NCBI GenBank assembly: GCA_016763995.1 | Contig: JAESST010000008.1 | Location: 1 to 35,974, forward strand | Direction of reading: 5' to 3' | DNA length: 35,974 nucleotides | Origin: Flavobacteriales bacterium | GTDB lineage: Bacteria; Bacteroidota; Bacteroidia; Flavobacteriales_E; Vicingaceae | In this document: in pieces, positions 17,774 to 26,158 of the stretch | How the letters are laid out: every line of letters starts with the position of its first letter | How positions within the stretch are numbered: the first letter of the stretch is position 1 | Made by a program: the position numbers and the translations under genes | The notes under the pieces: model-generated | The model's database searches: none | Told to the model about the DNA's origin: nothing | Seen by the model: only the letters and a program-made list of their open reading frames with translations

Positions 17774-18364
17774 ATGAAATTTTTACTCTTAATTTACATC
17801 AGTTTATCTTTATCCACTGTGCTTCGTGCTCAAAAAAAATCTTCGCAAGAATTTCAAAGTAAGCTAAATCAGCAATATGCCGACACAATAAAATCTCCTT
17901 TAACAAAAGAAGGTTTAAAGAAGTTCAAAGAACTTCCATTCTTTAAGATCGACGAAAAATACATAGTTAATGCACATTTTGAAAAGGCTGATAAAAGCAC
18001 GCCTTTTAAAATGAAAACAACAACAAATAGATTGCCTTCATATGTTAATTACGGAGTAGCTAGTTTCGAAATTGATGGAAAGGCTTTTCTCCTTAATTTG
18101 TATCAGAACGAAATTGTTGGAGATAATGAATACAAAGATTATTTGTTTCTTCCTTTCACCGATGCTACTAATGGCAACGATTCATATGGTGGAGGTCGAT
18201 TTCTTGATCTAAAGATTCCAGATGGAGATAGAATCGAGATTGACTTTAACAAAGCGTACAACCCATACTGTGCATATAATCACGCCTATTCTTGTCCAAT
18301 TCCTCCGAGAGAAAATGATCTAGATATTCGAATAGAAGCTGGAGTTAAATATGAGTCCAAATAG
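17774..18364 (+). CDS. DUF1684 family secreted protein
   Basis: A 196-residue protein with a signal peptide (FLLLIYISLSLSTVLRAQ). It has the DUF1684 core: YVNYGVASFEIDGKAFLLNLYQ, LFLPFTDATNGNDSYGGGRFLDL, and the strongly conserved IDFNKAYNPYCAY...YSCPIPPRENDLDIRIEAG near the C-terminus. The family is widespread, its function is unknown to me, and the two conserved cysteines may bind metal or form a disulfide. It starts 19 bases after the broken C1q-like copy. Its 3' end overlaps the DoxX-like gene by 14 bases, so the two are likely co-translated. Confidence 0.88.
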   Translation: MKFLLLIYISLSLSTVLRAQKKSSQEFQSKLNQQYADTIKSPLTKEGLKKFKELPFFKIDEKYIVNAHFEKADKSTPFKMKTTTNRLPSYVNYGVASFEIDGKAFLLNLYQNEIVGDNEYKDYLFLPFTDATNGNDSYGGGRFLDLKIPDGDRIEIDFNKAYNPYCAYNHAYSCPIPPRENDLDIRIEAGVKYESK

Positions 18365-19034
18365 TTTGCGAAAGCTGCTTCAACTATATACTTACATTCG
18401 GAATAATAGATACCTTAACCTATTTGCCATTAATCTTAGAATACTATTAGGTATTGGATTTGTTCATGCAGGATTAAGAAAAATTGGAGGCGAACCTTTT
18501 GCCATAATAGGTCAACAAGGTGTTTTCTTTGAATATTTAGATGCTTTGTATGAAACAGGATTTTACTATGAATTTGTTGGTTGGTTGCAGATCATTGCAG
18601 GTGTGTTACTAATTACTCAACGTTTTGCTCTACTTGGTGCTTTTATCTATTTCCCCATCATTCTTAACATCACTGTACTAACAATCAGCACAATTGGCTC
18701 TCTCACTCCGGTTTTTGCCAGCTTAATGTGCCTAGGAACGCTTTTTCTACTTTTATGGGATTATTCTAAATGGATAAATGTCTTTAGTCCTGATCACAAA
18801 TCGTTTCCCTTATTAAAGATATCTTATCCAGTAGTCAGTAAATGGTGGATAAAAACTGGGCTATTCATTGTAATCCTTCCAAGTCTTTCCGCCCTTACTT
18901 TAAAACTTATTTCTCCCAATAATAAACTTCTAGGATATTTTGGACTTGGCATATTAGCCTTAACTTTTCTAATTCCTATTCTCTCCTTTTTTATTGACGA
19001 GTTCCGTTACAGGAAGGCAAAAAAATCAAACTAA
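18351..19034 (+). CDS. DoxX-like integral membrane protein
   Basis: A 227-residue protein with about five to six hydrophobic segments. The first carries the DoxX-like pattern RILLGIGFVHAGLRKIGGEPF, followed by FYEFVGWLQIIAGVLLITQRFALLGAFIYFPII. DoxX-family proteins are small membrane proteins sometimes tied to quinone or redox stress. The specific role here is unknown. The start ATG 18351 lies inside the end of the DUF1684 gene. It ends 22 bases before the first BlaI-type operator. Confidence 0.75.
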   Translation: MSPNSLRKLLQLYTYIRNNRYLNLFAINLRILLGIGFVHAGLRKIGGEPFAIIGQQGVFFEYLDALYETGFYYEFVGWLQIIAGVLLITQRFALLGAFIYFPIILNITVLTISTIGSLTPVFASLMCLGTLFLLLWDYSKWINVFSPDHKSFPLLKISYPVVSKWWIKTGLFIVILPSLSALTLKLISPNNKLLGYFGLGILALTFLIPILSFFIDEFRYRKAKKSN

Positions 19035-19055
19035 AATTCAGTTTAACATTTTTTA

Positions 19056-19073
19056 TTACTACAAACATAGTAA
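19056..19073. promoter_or_regulatory. BlaI-type operator 1
   Basis: An 18-bp palindrome TTACTA-CAAACA-TAGTAA. The same outer arms occur in operator 2, and the centres are exactly 30 bp apart, about three helical turns. This resembles the TACTA/TAGTA core of known BlaI and MecI operators. It lies upstream of the blaI promoter. Confidence 0.8.
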
Positions 19074-19085
19074 CACATCAAATCA

Positions 19086-19103
19086 TTACTATATTTGTAG
19101 TAA
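19086..19103. promoter_or_regulatory. BlaI-type operator 2 overlapping the promoter
   Basis: The palindrome TTACTA-TATTTG-TAGTAA. The exact -7 box TATATTTG at 19090-19097 (TAnnTTTG) lies inside it, so a bound repressor would cover the promoter. Transcription would start near 19103, twenty bases before ATG 19123. This strongly suggests autorepression of the blaI operon. Confidence 0.85.
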
Positions 19104-19122
19104 CAAAACTACAATAGGAATA

Positions 19123-19503
19123 ATGAAAAATCTCACTGAAAAGGAACTCCAATTGATGAATCATCTTTGGCAAATAAAAAAGGGATATCTAAAAGATATT
19201 GTCAACCAATTTGAAGAACCTAAGCCTGCCTATACTACAATTTCTACTCTTATTAATAGGTTGATTTCTAAAAAACATTTGGGCTTCAAAATGCATGGTA
19301 GAGACAAAGAATATTTTCCCATTCTTAAAAAACCTACTTATTTTAAATTTGAATTTAAAAAAATGTTGAACAATTATTTCGACGATTCTACTTCTCAATT
19401 CGCCTCATTCTTTACTGAAAACAATGACATGACGGTAGAACAATTAAAAGAACTTCAAAATATGGTTCATCATCAAATTGAAAAGAAAACCAACAACAAA
19501 TGA
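19123..19503 (+). CDS. blaI: BlaI/MecI-family transcriptional repressor
   Basis: A 126-residue winged-helix protein. LTEKELQLMNHLWQIKKGYLKDIVNQF is followed by the recognition helix region PAYTTISTLINRLISKKHLGFKMHGRDKEYFPI and a C-terminal dimerisation helix. The BlaI cleavage and dimer regions are as in the family, and the length is typical (about 120-128). ATG 19123 is chosen because an upstream in-frame start would run through both operators and the promoter. Its last bases overlap the metallopeptidase start (ATGA), the usual blaI-blaR1 layout. It should repress its own operon until the membrane peptidase is activated. Confidence 0.93.
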   Translation: MKNLTEKELQLMNHLWQIKKGYLKDIVNQFEEPKPAYTTISTLINRLISKKHLGFKMHGRDKEYFPILKKPTYFKFEFKKMLNNYFDDSTSQFASFFTENNDMTVEQLKELQNMVHHQIEKKTNNK

Positions 19504-20849
19504 TACTCTACTTTATTCAATCAACAACAGCGCTCCTCTTATTAATCGGTATTTACCATGCGTTTCTTAAAAAAATAACACTCTTTAAATTCAATCGATT
19601 CTACCTGCTAACAGCACTGCTCTGTTCATTGGCGATACCAAGCCTTGCTGTTGAATTTTCAACAAATACTAGTCAACTTATTGAGCCTTACCAAGAACTT
19701 AGCTCTTTTGGTTCTTCTATTGATTACTCAACTGATAACATTCTCATTCTAGGCAAGCAAAAAGCAACGCCTTTACAGCGTTTTACTTATTCTTTCCTCC
19801 TCTTTTCTTATTTAATAATAAGCTGCTTTTTTCTCATACGATTTATCTTAAATCTCTACTTTCTTTTAGCTTTATCACAAAAAGGAGGTCCTCAGTTAGG
19901 AAGAATGCAAAGCATCCTAATTTCACAGAAGAGTAATCCATTTAGTTTCTTTCGATTCTTGTTTATTCATAAAGATGAGCTAGAAAACGTAAAACAAAAT
20001 GAATCCATTCTATTGCATGAGGAAGCACATAGTATACAAAAGCACAGTATTGATATCTTAGTGATAGAGGTCACTCAATGTATCTTCTGGTTTAATCCTG
20101 TTTTATGGCTCTATAGAAAGGCCATAAAAGAAAACCATGAATTCCTAGCCGACAACTATGCTACTGCCCAACACAGTAATCATCAACAATATCTAGTTGA
20201 TCTACTCCAATTCGTAAAAGTTAAAACCCAGAATCCATTATCAAGTTCCTTCAGTTATTTAAAAATCAAAAATCGAATCAAAATGATACATAAAAAACAA
20301 CCTACATTCATTCAGAAAACAACTCAAGTCTCATTCAGTTTTGTACTGGCATGTAGTATACTGCTTGTCTGCTCTTTTAAACCTGTTCTGTTAGAAAATC
20401 AATACAAGTCATTAGAATTAAATCTAGGGTCTGTAACTCCTTCTATTCTCCCAATAGATGAAGATAAAATAACAGCAATGCGTTCTTCTTTTGGGATGAG
20501 AACAAATCCAATTAGCAAAACCAAACAAATGCACAATGGTATAGATATTTCCGCCCCTGAGGGAACTACTATTATTGCTACCGCCGATGGAACAATACAA
20601 AAGGCAATTTACTCCTCAGGTTATGGAAATCATATCAAAATAATACATGATCACACCTATCAAACAATGTATGCTCACTTAAAAACCATTCATGTAGAAG
20701 AAGGACAAAAAGTAAAAACAGGTGACGTTATCGGAGTGATTGGTAATACAGGAAAATCACTGGGAAGGCATTTGCATTATGAAGTCATTAAAGACAATAA
20801 GAAGGTGAACCCTGCTGACTATTTTCAATTTGAAATTCAGAAGGAATAA
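19500..20849 (+). CDS. M56-M23 double metallopeptidase (BlaR1-like)
   Basis: A 449-residue membrane protein. The N-terminal half is an M56 BlaR1-type peptidase with several membrane segments (2-20, 35-50, 96-125, 277-292), zinc motif HEEAH at 173-177 and the third ligand in NHEFLAD (Glu214). After the last membrane segment comes a complete M23/LytM domain: MRTNPISKTKQMHNGIDISAP (His345, Asp349), TMYAHLKTIH (His393) and GRHLHYEV (His424, His426). Classical BlaR1 ends in a penicillin-binding sensor instead. The M23 domain would lie outside the membrane and act on or sense peptidoglycan. It is partnered with BlaI by an ATGA overlap and followed by a terminator. Confidence 0.9.
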   Translation: MILYFIQSTTALLLLIGIYHAFLKKITLFKFNRFYLLTALLCSLAIPSLAVEFSTNTSQLIEPYQELSSFGSSIDYSTDNILILGKQKATPLQRFTYSFLLFSYLIISCFFLIRFILNLYFLLALSQKGGPQLGRMQSILISQKSNPFSFFRFLFIHKDELENVKQNESILLHEEAHSIQKHSIDILVIEVTQCIFWFNPVLWLYRKAIKENHEFLADNYATAQHSNHQQYLVDLLQFVKVKTQNPLSSSFSYLKIKNRIKMIHKKQPTFIQKTTQVSFSFVLACSILLVCSFKPVLLENQYKSLELNLGSVTPSILPIDEDKITAMRSSFGMRTNPISKTKQMHNGIDISAPEGTTIIATADGTIQKAIYSSGYGNHIKIIHDHTYQTMYAHLKTIHVEEGQKVKTGDVIGVIGNTGKSLGRHLHYEVIKDNKKVNPADYFQFEIQKE

Positions 20850-20865
20850 ATTATTATCGCAGAAA

Positions 20866-20910
20866 AATCAAAAAAAGGAGAATGTGAAGAAGCATTCTCC
20901 TTTTTTGATT
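20866..20910 (+). terminator. Intrinsic terminator after the blaI operon
   Basis: The core stem AAAAAAGGAGAATG (20871-20884) pairs with CATTCTCCTTTTTT (20893-20906), 14 bp with an 8-base loop. Outer bases AATC and GATT extend it around a one-base bulge. The T6 run serves as the U-tract. Confidence 0.92.
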
Positions 20911-21006
20911 CAATTCAATTCACTTCTTCGGTAGACAGAAACAACTCTACTGCTGTCTTTTTTATAGCAGCTGCGCTTACATATTATTCACTTTAAACTT
21001 TAGACT

Positions 21007-22065
21007 ATGAAAAATCTGCTCTTCATTATCGGTCTATTGCTAACTTTAAAACTCTACTGCTTCGACACTCTTGTTCTCACTTCTAAAATAACTTCGGTTC
21101 AAGTAACCGACAATGGAACAAAAATCTCAAACAGTATTTCAATACAGGCTCAACAGGGGAGCTTTGTTGTAAAATTGAAAGACATTCCTTCAACTGTAGA
21201 TAAAAACTACATTGAGTTTCCTGAAATTCAAGGGTTATATATCTTAAATATTGAGTTGATAAAAACGGACCCTATGCTTAATAATTATAAGAACTCATAC
21301 CAAAATCTTAATAAAGAGATCGACTCTGCATACGCTCAGTTGAAATCTCTAGAAAATAATGAAAAAAAATTATTGGAAGAGAAAAAAACGCTTTACAAAA
21401 AGAAATTAAACACCAAGGAGCTGGAGAGTTTCCAAGATTATTTTCACACAAAAGGAAATGCCATAAAGAAAGAGCGTCAGGACATTTTTAAGCAGCTCAT
21501 AAATCTCCGTGAAAAAAATGGCAATGCGATTCGACAAGTAAGGCAAGCAGTACCAAAATTCAATTCAATTAAGAACACACTTTTTATCAGCATAACGTTG
21601 ATGGACGAAAGCATTCAGTCCTTTCAGTGGAGCTACCTTCTTCCTTCTAAAAGTCAAAGAAGATTTAAAACAAAGGAAAAATGGCTAAGCAGTGAATCTC
21701 AAAACTTAAACGACACAATAGAGCTTCCCGATTACATTATGATGCGAGGAAAAGTAATTGAACAGCAGCATAAAGCTCCAATGATATTTGCCACCATAGA
21801 GATTTATCAAGATAGGCAATTATTCTATTCCACTACTACTGACTACAATGGGGAGTATAGCTTGAAACTTGCGACTCTAACACCTTATGATTTAGTAGTT
21901 TCATTTGAAGGCTACAAAAGGAAAAAAGTCAAAAACATTTTTATCAATCGCCCATCTGTGCCAAAGCAAATTATTGTAATGAAAGTAAAAACCACAATTT
22001 CCATGTTAGAAATTGTTGCTTATACTTTACCTCTTCTAGATCTTGCTAAAGGTTTCATTAAATAA
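21007..22065 (+). CDS. MuiA N-terminal-like protein with carboxypeptidase-regulatory-like domain
   Basis: A 352-residue protein with a signal peptide (residues 1-18). Residues 20-90 (ITSVQVTDNGTKISNSISI, GSFVVKLKDIPSTVDKNYIEF) resemble the DUF4140 domain of MuiA-family proteins. A long Lys/Glu-rich coiled coil follows (about 95-170). Residues 247-326 form a carboxypeptidase-regulatory-like domain (GKVIEQQHKAPMIFATIEIYQ, TTDYNGEYSLKL, VVSFEGYKRKKV). The end, MLEIVAYTLPLLDLAKGF, recalls the plug linker after such domains in outer-membrane receptors. The DUF4139 beta domain expected after the coiled coil is not obvious, so the protein is short for a MuiA relative. Role unknown, probably cell-envelope. 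Confidence 0.55.
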   Translation: MKNLLFIIGLLLTLKLYCFDTLVLTSKITSVQVTDNGTKISNSISIQAQQGSFVVKLKDIPSTVDKNYIEFPEIQGLYILNIELIKTDPMLNNYKNSYQNLNKEIDSAYAQLKSLENNEKKLLEEKKTLYKKKLNTKELESFQDYFHTKGNAIKKERQDIFKQLINLREKNGNAIRQVRQAVPKFNSIKNTLFISITLMDESIQSFQWSYLLPSKSQRRFKTKEKWLSSESQNLNDTIELPDYIMMRGKVIEQQHKAPMIFATIEIYQDRQLFYSTTTDYNGEYSLKLATLTPYDLVVSFEGYKRKKVKNIFINRPSVPKQIIVMKVKTTISMLEIVAYTLPLLDLAKGFIK

Positions 22066-22131
22066 TTTTAAAGATTACAATAAGACAATATAAGAGTAGC
22101 ATTTAAGCTTACTTAAGCCATTTAGAAACTG

Positions 22132-22139
22132 TATTTTTG
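22132..22139 (+). promoter_or_regulatory. ppa -7 promoter box (TATTTTTG)
   Basis: An exact TAnnTTTG box ending 16 bases before ATG 22156, predicting a 5' leader of roughly 10 bases. No good -33 TTTG was seen at the expected spacing. Confidence 0.7.
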
Positions 22140-22155
22140 CGCAAAATTTAAGTAG

Positions 22156-22689
22156 ATGAACAACCCTTGGCACGATGTAAATATCGGAGACAATGCTCCA
22201 GAAATTGTAACAGGAATTATTGAAATTCCTAGAAATAGTAGAGCAAAATATGAACTAGACAAAGAATCAGGCCTTTTGAAATTGGATCGAGTCTTATACT
22301 CTTCTATTAATTACCCTTCGAATTATGGTTTTATACCGCAAACCTATTGCGACGATGATGATCCATTAGATATTTTAGTGCTATCGCAAGTAGACATTGT
22401 TCCTATGTGCTTAATCGAAGCAAAACCAATTGGTGTTATGCGTATGATGGATGAAGGTGAAATGGATGATAAGATTATTGCTGTTGCATTACATGATATG
22501 AGCGTTAGCCACATTAATGATGTTTCTGAATTACCTGCACATTCATTTAAAGAATTAAGAAGCTTTTTCGAAGACTATAAAAAGTTAGAAAATAAGGAAG
22601 TAATCGTAGAAGATTTTCAAGGTAAAGAGGTCGCACATGAAGTAATTCGCCAGAGCATGCTAGATTATAAGAAATTGATGAATAATTAA
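22156..22689 (+). CDS. ppa: Soluble inorganic pyrophosphatase
   Basis: A 177-residue family I pyrophosphatase that hydrolyses pyrophosphate to two phosphates in the cytosol. The metal-binding signature DDDPLDILV is at residues 67-75, with [24 protein letters not shown] and [15 protein letters not shown] before it. Length and motifs match bacterial enzymes. It has its own promoter and terminator, so it is monocistronic, converging on the nqr operon. Confidence 0.97.
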   Translation: MNNPWHDVNIGDNAPEIVTGIIEIPRNSRAKYELDKESGLLKLDRVLYSSINYPSNYGFIPQTYCDDDDPLDILVLSQVDIVPMCLIEAKPIGVMRMMDEGEMDDKIIAVALHDMSVSHINDVSELPAHSFKELRSFFEDYKKLENKEVIVEDFQGKEVAHEVIRQSMLDYKKLMNN

Positions 22690-22715
22690 TCCTCAATTTC
22701 CAATTATAAACAAAC

Positions 22716-22747
22716 AAAAAAGAGCCGCTAATTAGCGGCTCTTTTTT
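22716..22747. terminator. Bidirectional terminator shared by ppa and nqr
   Basis: GAGCCGCT (22722-22729) pairs with AGCGGCTC (22734-22741). A6 before and T6 after extend the stem and give a U-tract in either direction. The loop is AATT. It lies between the ppa stop and the nqrF stop. Confidence 0.93.
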
Positions 22748-22770
22748 ATATCGTGATATTTCCCATTTAC

Positions 22771-24078
22771 TTATCCTCCGAAGTCATCGAAAGAAACATT
22801 CTCTTCAGGTACTCCCCAATCATCACACATCTTAAGAACAGCTTGGTTCATCATTGGAGGGCCACAGAAGTAATATTCAATATCTTCAGGCGATTCATGC
22901 TTAGATAGATAATTGTCAATCACAGACTGATGAACAAATCCAACAAATCCATCTCCTTGGTCTTGTATATCATTCTTTACTTTCCAATTATCTACTTCCA
23001 TTGGTTCAGATAAAACCATGTAGAATTTAAAATTTGGAAAATCCTTCTCTAAAGCTTTAAAATGATCTATGTAAAATAATTCTCTCTTTGAACGACCGCC
23101 ATACCAATAAGATACTTTTCTGCCAGACTTTAAGGTTCTGAATAGATGGTATAAGTGAGAACGCATAGGTGCCATTCCTGCACCACCACCAATGTACAAC
23201 ATTTCTGCATCAGTTTCCTTAATGAAGAATTCTCCATAAGGTCCTGAAACAGTTACTTTATCCCCTTTCTTCTGGTTATAGATGTAAGATGAAGCTACTC
23301 CTGGGTTTACATTCATCCAAGCATTCTTATCTCTATCCCAAGGTGGAGTTGCGATACGAACGTTCAACATAATTTTTCTTCCTTCAGCTGGGTAAGAGGC
23401 CATTGAATAGGCTCTTTCTACGAGCTCATCGTTCTTCATAGTCAAAGGCCACAAATTAAACTTATCCCATTCTGCCTTAAACTTATCAGGTTCTCCTGGG
23501 TGCTCTTCAGGGTGTGCTGTAATATCAATATCCTTAAAGTTAACTACTGTCTTAGGAATTTCAATCTGGATGTAACCTCCAGCTTTGTAATCCATATCTT
23601 CTGGTAACTCAACAATAAATTCCTTAATGAATGATGCAACACTGTAGTTAGAGACAACAGTAGCTTCCCATTTCTTAATTCCGAATACCTCTTCAGGTAC
23701 TTCAACCACCATGTCTTCTTTTACCTTTACTTGACAACCCAATCTCCAGTTATCTGCAATCTCTTTTCTAGAAAAATATGGTTTCTCTGTTGGTAGAATT
23801 TCACCACCGCCACTAGTTACTTGACACTTGCACATGGCACAAGTACCACCTCCACCACAGGCTGATGGTAAAAATATTTTCTCGTTACTTAAGGTAGAAA
23901 GTAAAGTACTTCCTGCGTCAACTTGAACTTGTTTCTCTCCATTTATGCTTAACATAACAGGACCTGAATTCGTCAATTTTGCTTTTGCCCATAATAATAG
24001 ACTCACCAAAAGTAACATTACGACTAAGGATACAACTATTGCTGCTCCTATTGTAACTGTATTTAATGCTAACATCAT
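22771..24078 (-). CDS. nqrF: NqrF, NADH-oxidising subunit of Na+-NQR
   Basis: A 435-residue protein with an N-terminal membrane anchor (about 8-32), a ferredoxin-like [2Fe-2S] domain with Cys74, Cys80, Cys83 (CGGGGTCAMCKC) and Cys115 (WRLGCQV), an FAD domain with RAYSMASYP and a C-terminal NAD-binding domain (YIGGGAGMAPMRSHL, EYYFCGPPMM). NqrF accepts electrons from NADH and passes them through FAD and the iron-sulfur centre into the complex. It is the last gene of the operon, 18 bases after nqrE, and ends near the shared terminator. Confidence 0.97.
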   Translation of the reverse strand: MMLALNTVTIGAAIVVSLVVMLLLVSLLLWAKAKLTNSGPVMLSINGEKQVQVDAGSTLLSTLSNEKIFLPSACGGGGTCAMCKCQVTSGGGEILPTEKPYFSRKEIADNWRLGCQVKVKEDMVVEVPEEVFGIKKWEATVVSNYSVASFIKEFIVELPEDMDYKAGGYIQIEIPKTVVNFKDIDITAHPEEHPGEPDKFKAEWDKFNLWPLTMKNDELVERAYSMASYPAEGRKIMLNVRIATPPWDRDKNAWMNVNPGVASSYIYNQKKGDKVTVSGPYGEFFIKETDAEMLYIGGGAGMAPMRSHLYHLFRTLKSGRKVSYWYGGRSKRELFYIDHFKALEKDFPNFKFYMVLSEPMEVDNWKVKNDIQDQGDGFVGFVHQSVIDNYLSKHESPEDIEYYFCGPPMMNQAVLKMCDDWGVPEENVSFDDFGG

Positions 24079-24096
24079 TTTCTTATTGTTCTTTAA

Positions 24097-24711
24097 TTAC
24101 AATTCAATTCCCATAAAACTCATAAAGGCCATTCCCATTAAGCCTGTTATGATAAACGTAATTCCCAAACCTCTCAATGGAGCAGGAACCTTTGAATATC
24201 TAATCTTCTCTCTAATGGCTGCAATAGCTACAATGGCTAAAAACCAACCAACTCCTGAGCCTAAGCCAAATACAGTAGCTTCTCCAATGTTTGCATATTG
24301 TCTCTCTTGCATAAATAATGATCCTCCTAAGATAGAACAGTTTACAGCAATAAGCGGTAAGAAAATACCTAAAGCTCCATATAACGCAGGAGCATACTTT
24401 TCAACTGCCATTTCTACTAACTGAACCATAGATGCAATCACAGCAATAAACATGATAAAGCTTAAGAAACTTAAGTCTACTTCAGCAAACTCTTCTCCTA
24501 GCCAAATTAGTGCTCCTTCTTTCAACACATAATTTTCAAGTAAGTAGTTAATTGGAACTGTAATTCCTAATACAAAAATTACTGCTGCTCCAAGACCAAC
24601 TCCAGTCTTTACTGTTTTTGATACTGCTAAGTAGGAACACATTCCTAGAAAATAAGCGAATATCATGTTGTCAATAAAAATTGACTTGATGAAAATGTTA
24701 ATATATTCCAT
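24097..24711 (-). CDS. nqrE: NqrE, membrane subunit of Na+-NQR
   Basis: A 204-residue protein with six hydrophobic helices. It has the NqrE/RnfA pattern with conserved cysteines in [12 protein letters not shown] (Cys25) and [11 protein letters not shown] (Cys125), which in solved Na+-NQR structures help hold an iron centre between NqrD and NqrE inside the membrane. Located 19 bases after nqrD. Confidence 0.96.
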   Translation of the reverse strand: MEYINIFIKSIFIDNMIFAYFLGMCSYLAVSKTVKTGVGLGAAVIFVLGITVPINYLLENYVLKEGALIWLGEEFAEVDLSFLSFIMFIAVIASMVQLVEMAVEKYAPALYGALGIFLPLIAVNCSILGGSLFMQERQYANIGEATVFGLGSGVGWFLAIVAIAAIREKIRYSKVPAPLRGLGITFIITGLMGMAFMSFMGIEL

Positions 24712-24730
24712 TGTCTATTCTCTTAAAAAA

Positions 24731-25408
24731 TTAATTCTCTTCAATTAGTTTGGTATTCTTAGAACGCTGAATCCAGATGATAATTCCAACGGTGATTAGA
24801 GCCATTGGAGGTAAAATCATCAATCCATTATTAAAGTATCCGAAATCATATACAGCATCTGGAATTACTTGATATCCCCAGAATTTACCTGATCCAAAAA
24901 GCTCTCTTACCACTGCTACGGCAATTAAAATCCATCCGTAACCTGCTGCATTTCCAATCGCATCCAAAAACGAAGGCCAAGGTTTGTTCGCTAAAGCAAA
25001 TGCTTCTAAACGTCCCATGATAATACAATTGGTAATAATTAAGCCAACAAATACTGATAGTTGCTTACTTACATCATAAACATATGCCTTCAGCACCTGA
25101 TCTACTAAGATTACTAAAGCGGCAACAATTACTAGTTGTACAATAATTCTAACTCTCGATGGGATCAAGTTTCTCATTAATGATACGATTAGGTTCGCTC
25201 CAATCATTACTACCAATACTGAAAGCGACATTACTACCGCCTGTTTTACTTGAACTGTAATCGCTAATGCTGAACATATCCCAAGTACTTGAATGGTAAT
25301 TGGATTGTCATCATTTAAAGGATCACTTAATAGTTTCTTATTCTTCGACGAGAATAAAGGCTCTCTTGGCTCTTTTACAACTGCTGTTGCTTCTGCTGTT
25401 TCACTCAT
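24731..25408 (-). CDS. nqrD: NqrD, membrane subunit of Na+-NQR
   Basis: A 225-residue protein with a soluble N-terminal extension and six hydrophobic helices. The conserved cysteines are in QVLGICSALAIT (Cys45) and LIITNCIIMGRLEAF (Cys128), the partners of those in NqrE. The first 35 or so residues (with KEPREPLFSSKNKKLLSDPLN) form a hydrophilic lead-in before the first helix. Placed 18 bases after nqrC. Confidence 0.96.
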   Translation of the reverse strand: MSETAEATAVVKEPREPLFSSKNKKLLSDPLNDDNPITIQVLGICSALAITVQVKQAVVMSLSVLVVMIGANLIVSLMRNLIPSRVRIIVQLVIVAALVILVDQVLKAYVYDVSKQLSVFVGLIITNCIIMGRLEAFALANKPWPSFLDAIGNAAGYGWILIAVAVVRELFGSGKFWGYQVIPDAVYDFGYFNNGLMILPPMALITVGIIIWIQRSKNTKLIEEN

Positions 25409-25426
25409 AGCTTCGTTGTTTTAATA

Positions 25427-26146
25427 TTATAAAGCAGCTTTTTGCGACCTTTTAAAATAAGGCACATAAACGTTTAATGTTCTTTCCATCATTTCACCTA
25501 CTCCTTTTGAAGTAATTGTACCTCCAGAGATACCATCTACTCTATGTTTATCTCCTGATACATCTGTTCCACCTTTTACAACTTCTACAGATACATACTC
25601 AGATCCTTCGAAGATTGTTTTTCCAATAAATTTATCTTGAAAATCTGGTTGATTAATCTCAGCTCCAAGACCAGGAGTTTCAGTTTTGTGATCGAAAGTT
25701 GAACCATAAATTGTATTCATGTCACCATTAAAAGCAACATATCCCCAGATTGGGCCCCATAGACCTTTACCTGCTAAAGGAACAATGTATTTTCTCTCTC
25801 CTCCATCTTCAAAAATAAATAGAGGGTAACTCCTTTTATCTTCGTCTATGGTTTTGAATTCTTTCACTACATCTATATCAAAAGCAGTTACACCATCTTT
25901 GGTTAATTGTGTACCGGTATGATCTAGTAATACTTGTTCTACAATGTATTGCTCAAATTTAGCAGAAGCTTCTTCAGGTGTAGATTCAATCTTCACTGAA
26001 GCTAGAATGTTCTGCATTTTCTCCAAACGCACATTCTCTTTCTGCATTGGCTTTAAACTCTCAGCTGCAAAGGCAAGCGTTGCACCTACTACAACAACTA
26101 AAATTGCTGAAAAGGTGAATATATAACTGTTCTTATTTACGTCCAT
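25427..26146 (-). CDS. nqrC: NqrC, flavin-carrying subunit of Na+-NQR
   Basis: A 239-residue protein with one N-terminal membrane helix (about 9-27) and a periplasm-facing FMN domain. The flavinylation motif reads DGISGGT (residues 204-210), with Thr210 as the expected covalent FMN site. The usual Ala before Thr is Gly here. GLWGPIWGYVAFN and ETPGLGAEI are other family marks. FMN is attached by ApbE, whose gene is not in the window. Placed 12 bases after nqrB. Confidence 0.96.
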   Translation of the reverse strand: MDVNKNSYIFTFSAILVVVVGATLAFAAESLKPMQKENVRLEKMQNILASVKIESTPEEASAKFEQYIVEQVLLDHTGTQLTKDGVTAFDIDVVKEFKTIDEDKRSYPLFIFEDGGERKYIVPLAGKGLWGPIWGYVAFNGDMNTIYGSTFDHKTETPGLGAEINQPDFQDKFIGKTIFEGSEYVSVEVVKGGTDVSGDKHRVDGISGGTITSKGVGEMMERTLNVYVPYFKRSQKAAL

Positions 26147-26158
26147 TTCTTATATCAA

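Noticed and set aside
18994-19122. 43-residue upstream extension of BlaI
   Set aside because: It translates straight through both operators and the promoter box, and BlaI proteins begin at the LTEKELQ helix.
23945-24424. A 159-codon plus-strand frame across nqrF and nqrE
   Set aside because: It is a shadow of two well-supported nqr genes on the other strand and shows no domain or start signal of its own.
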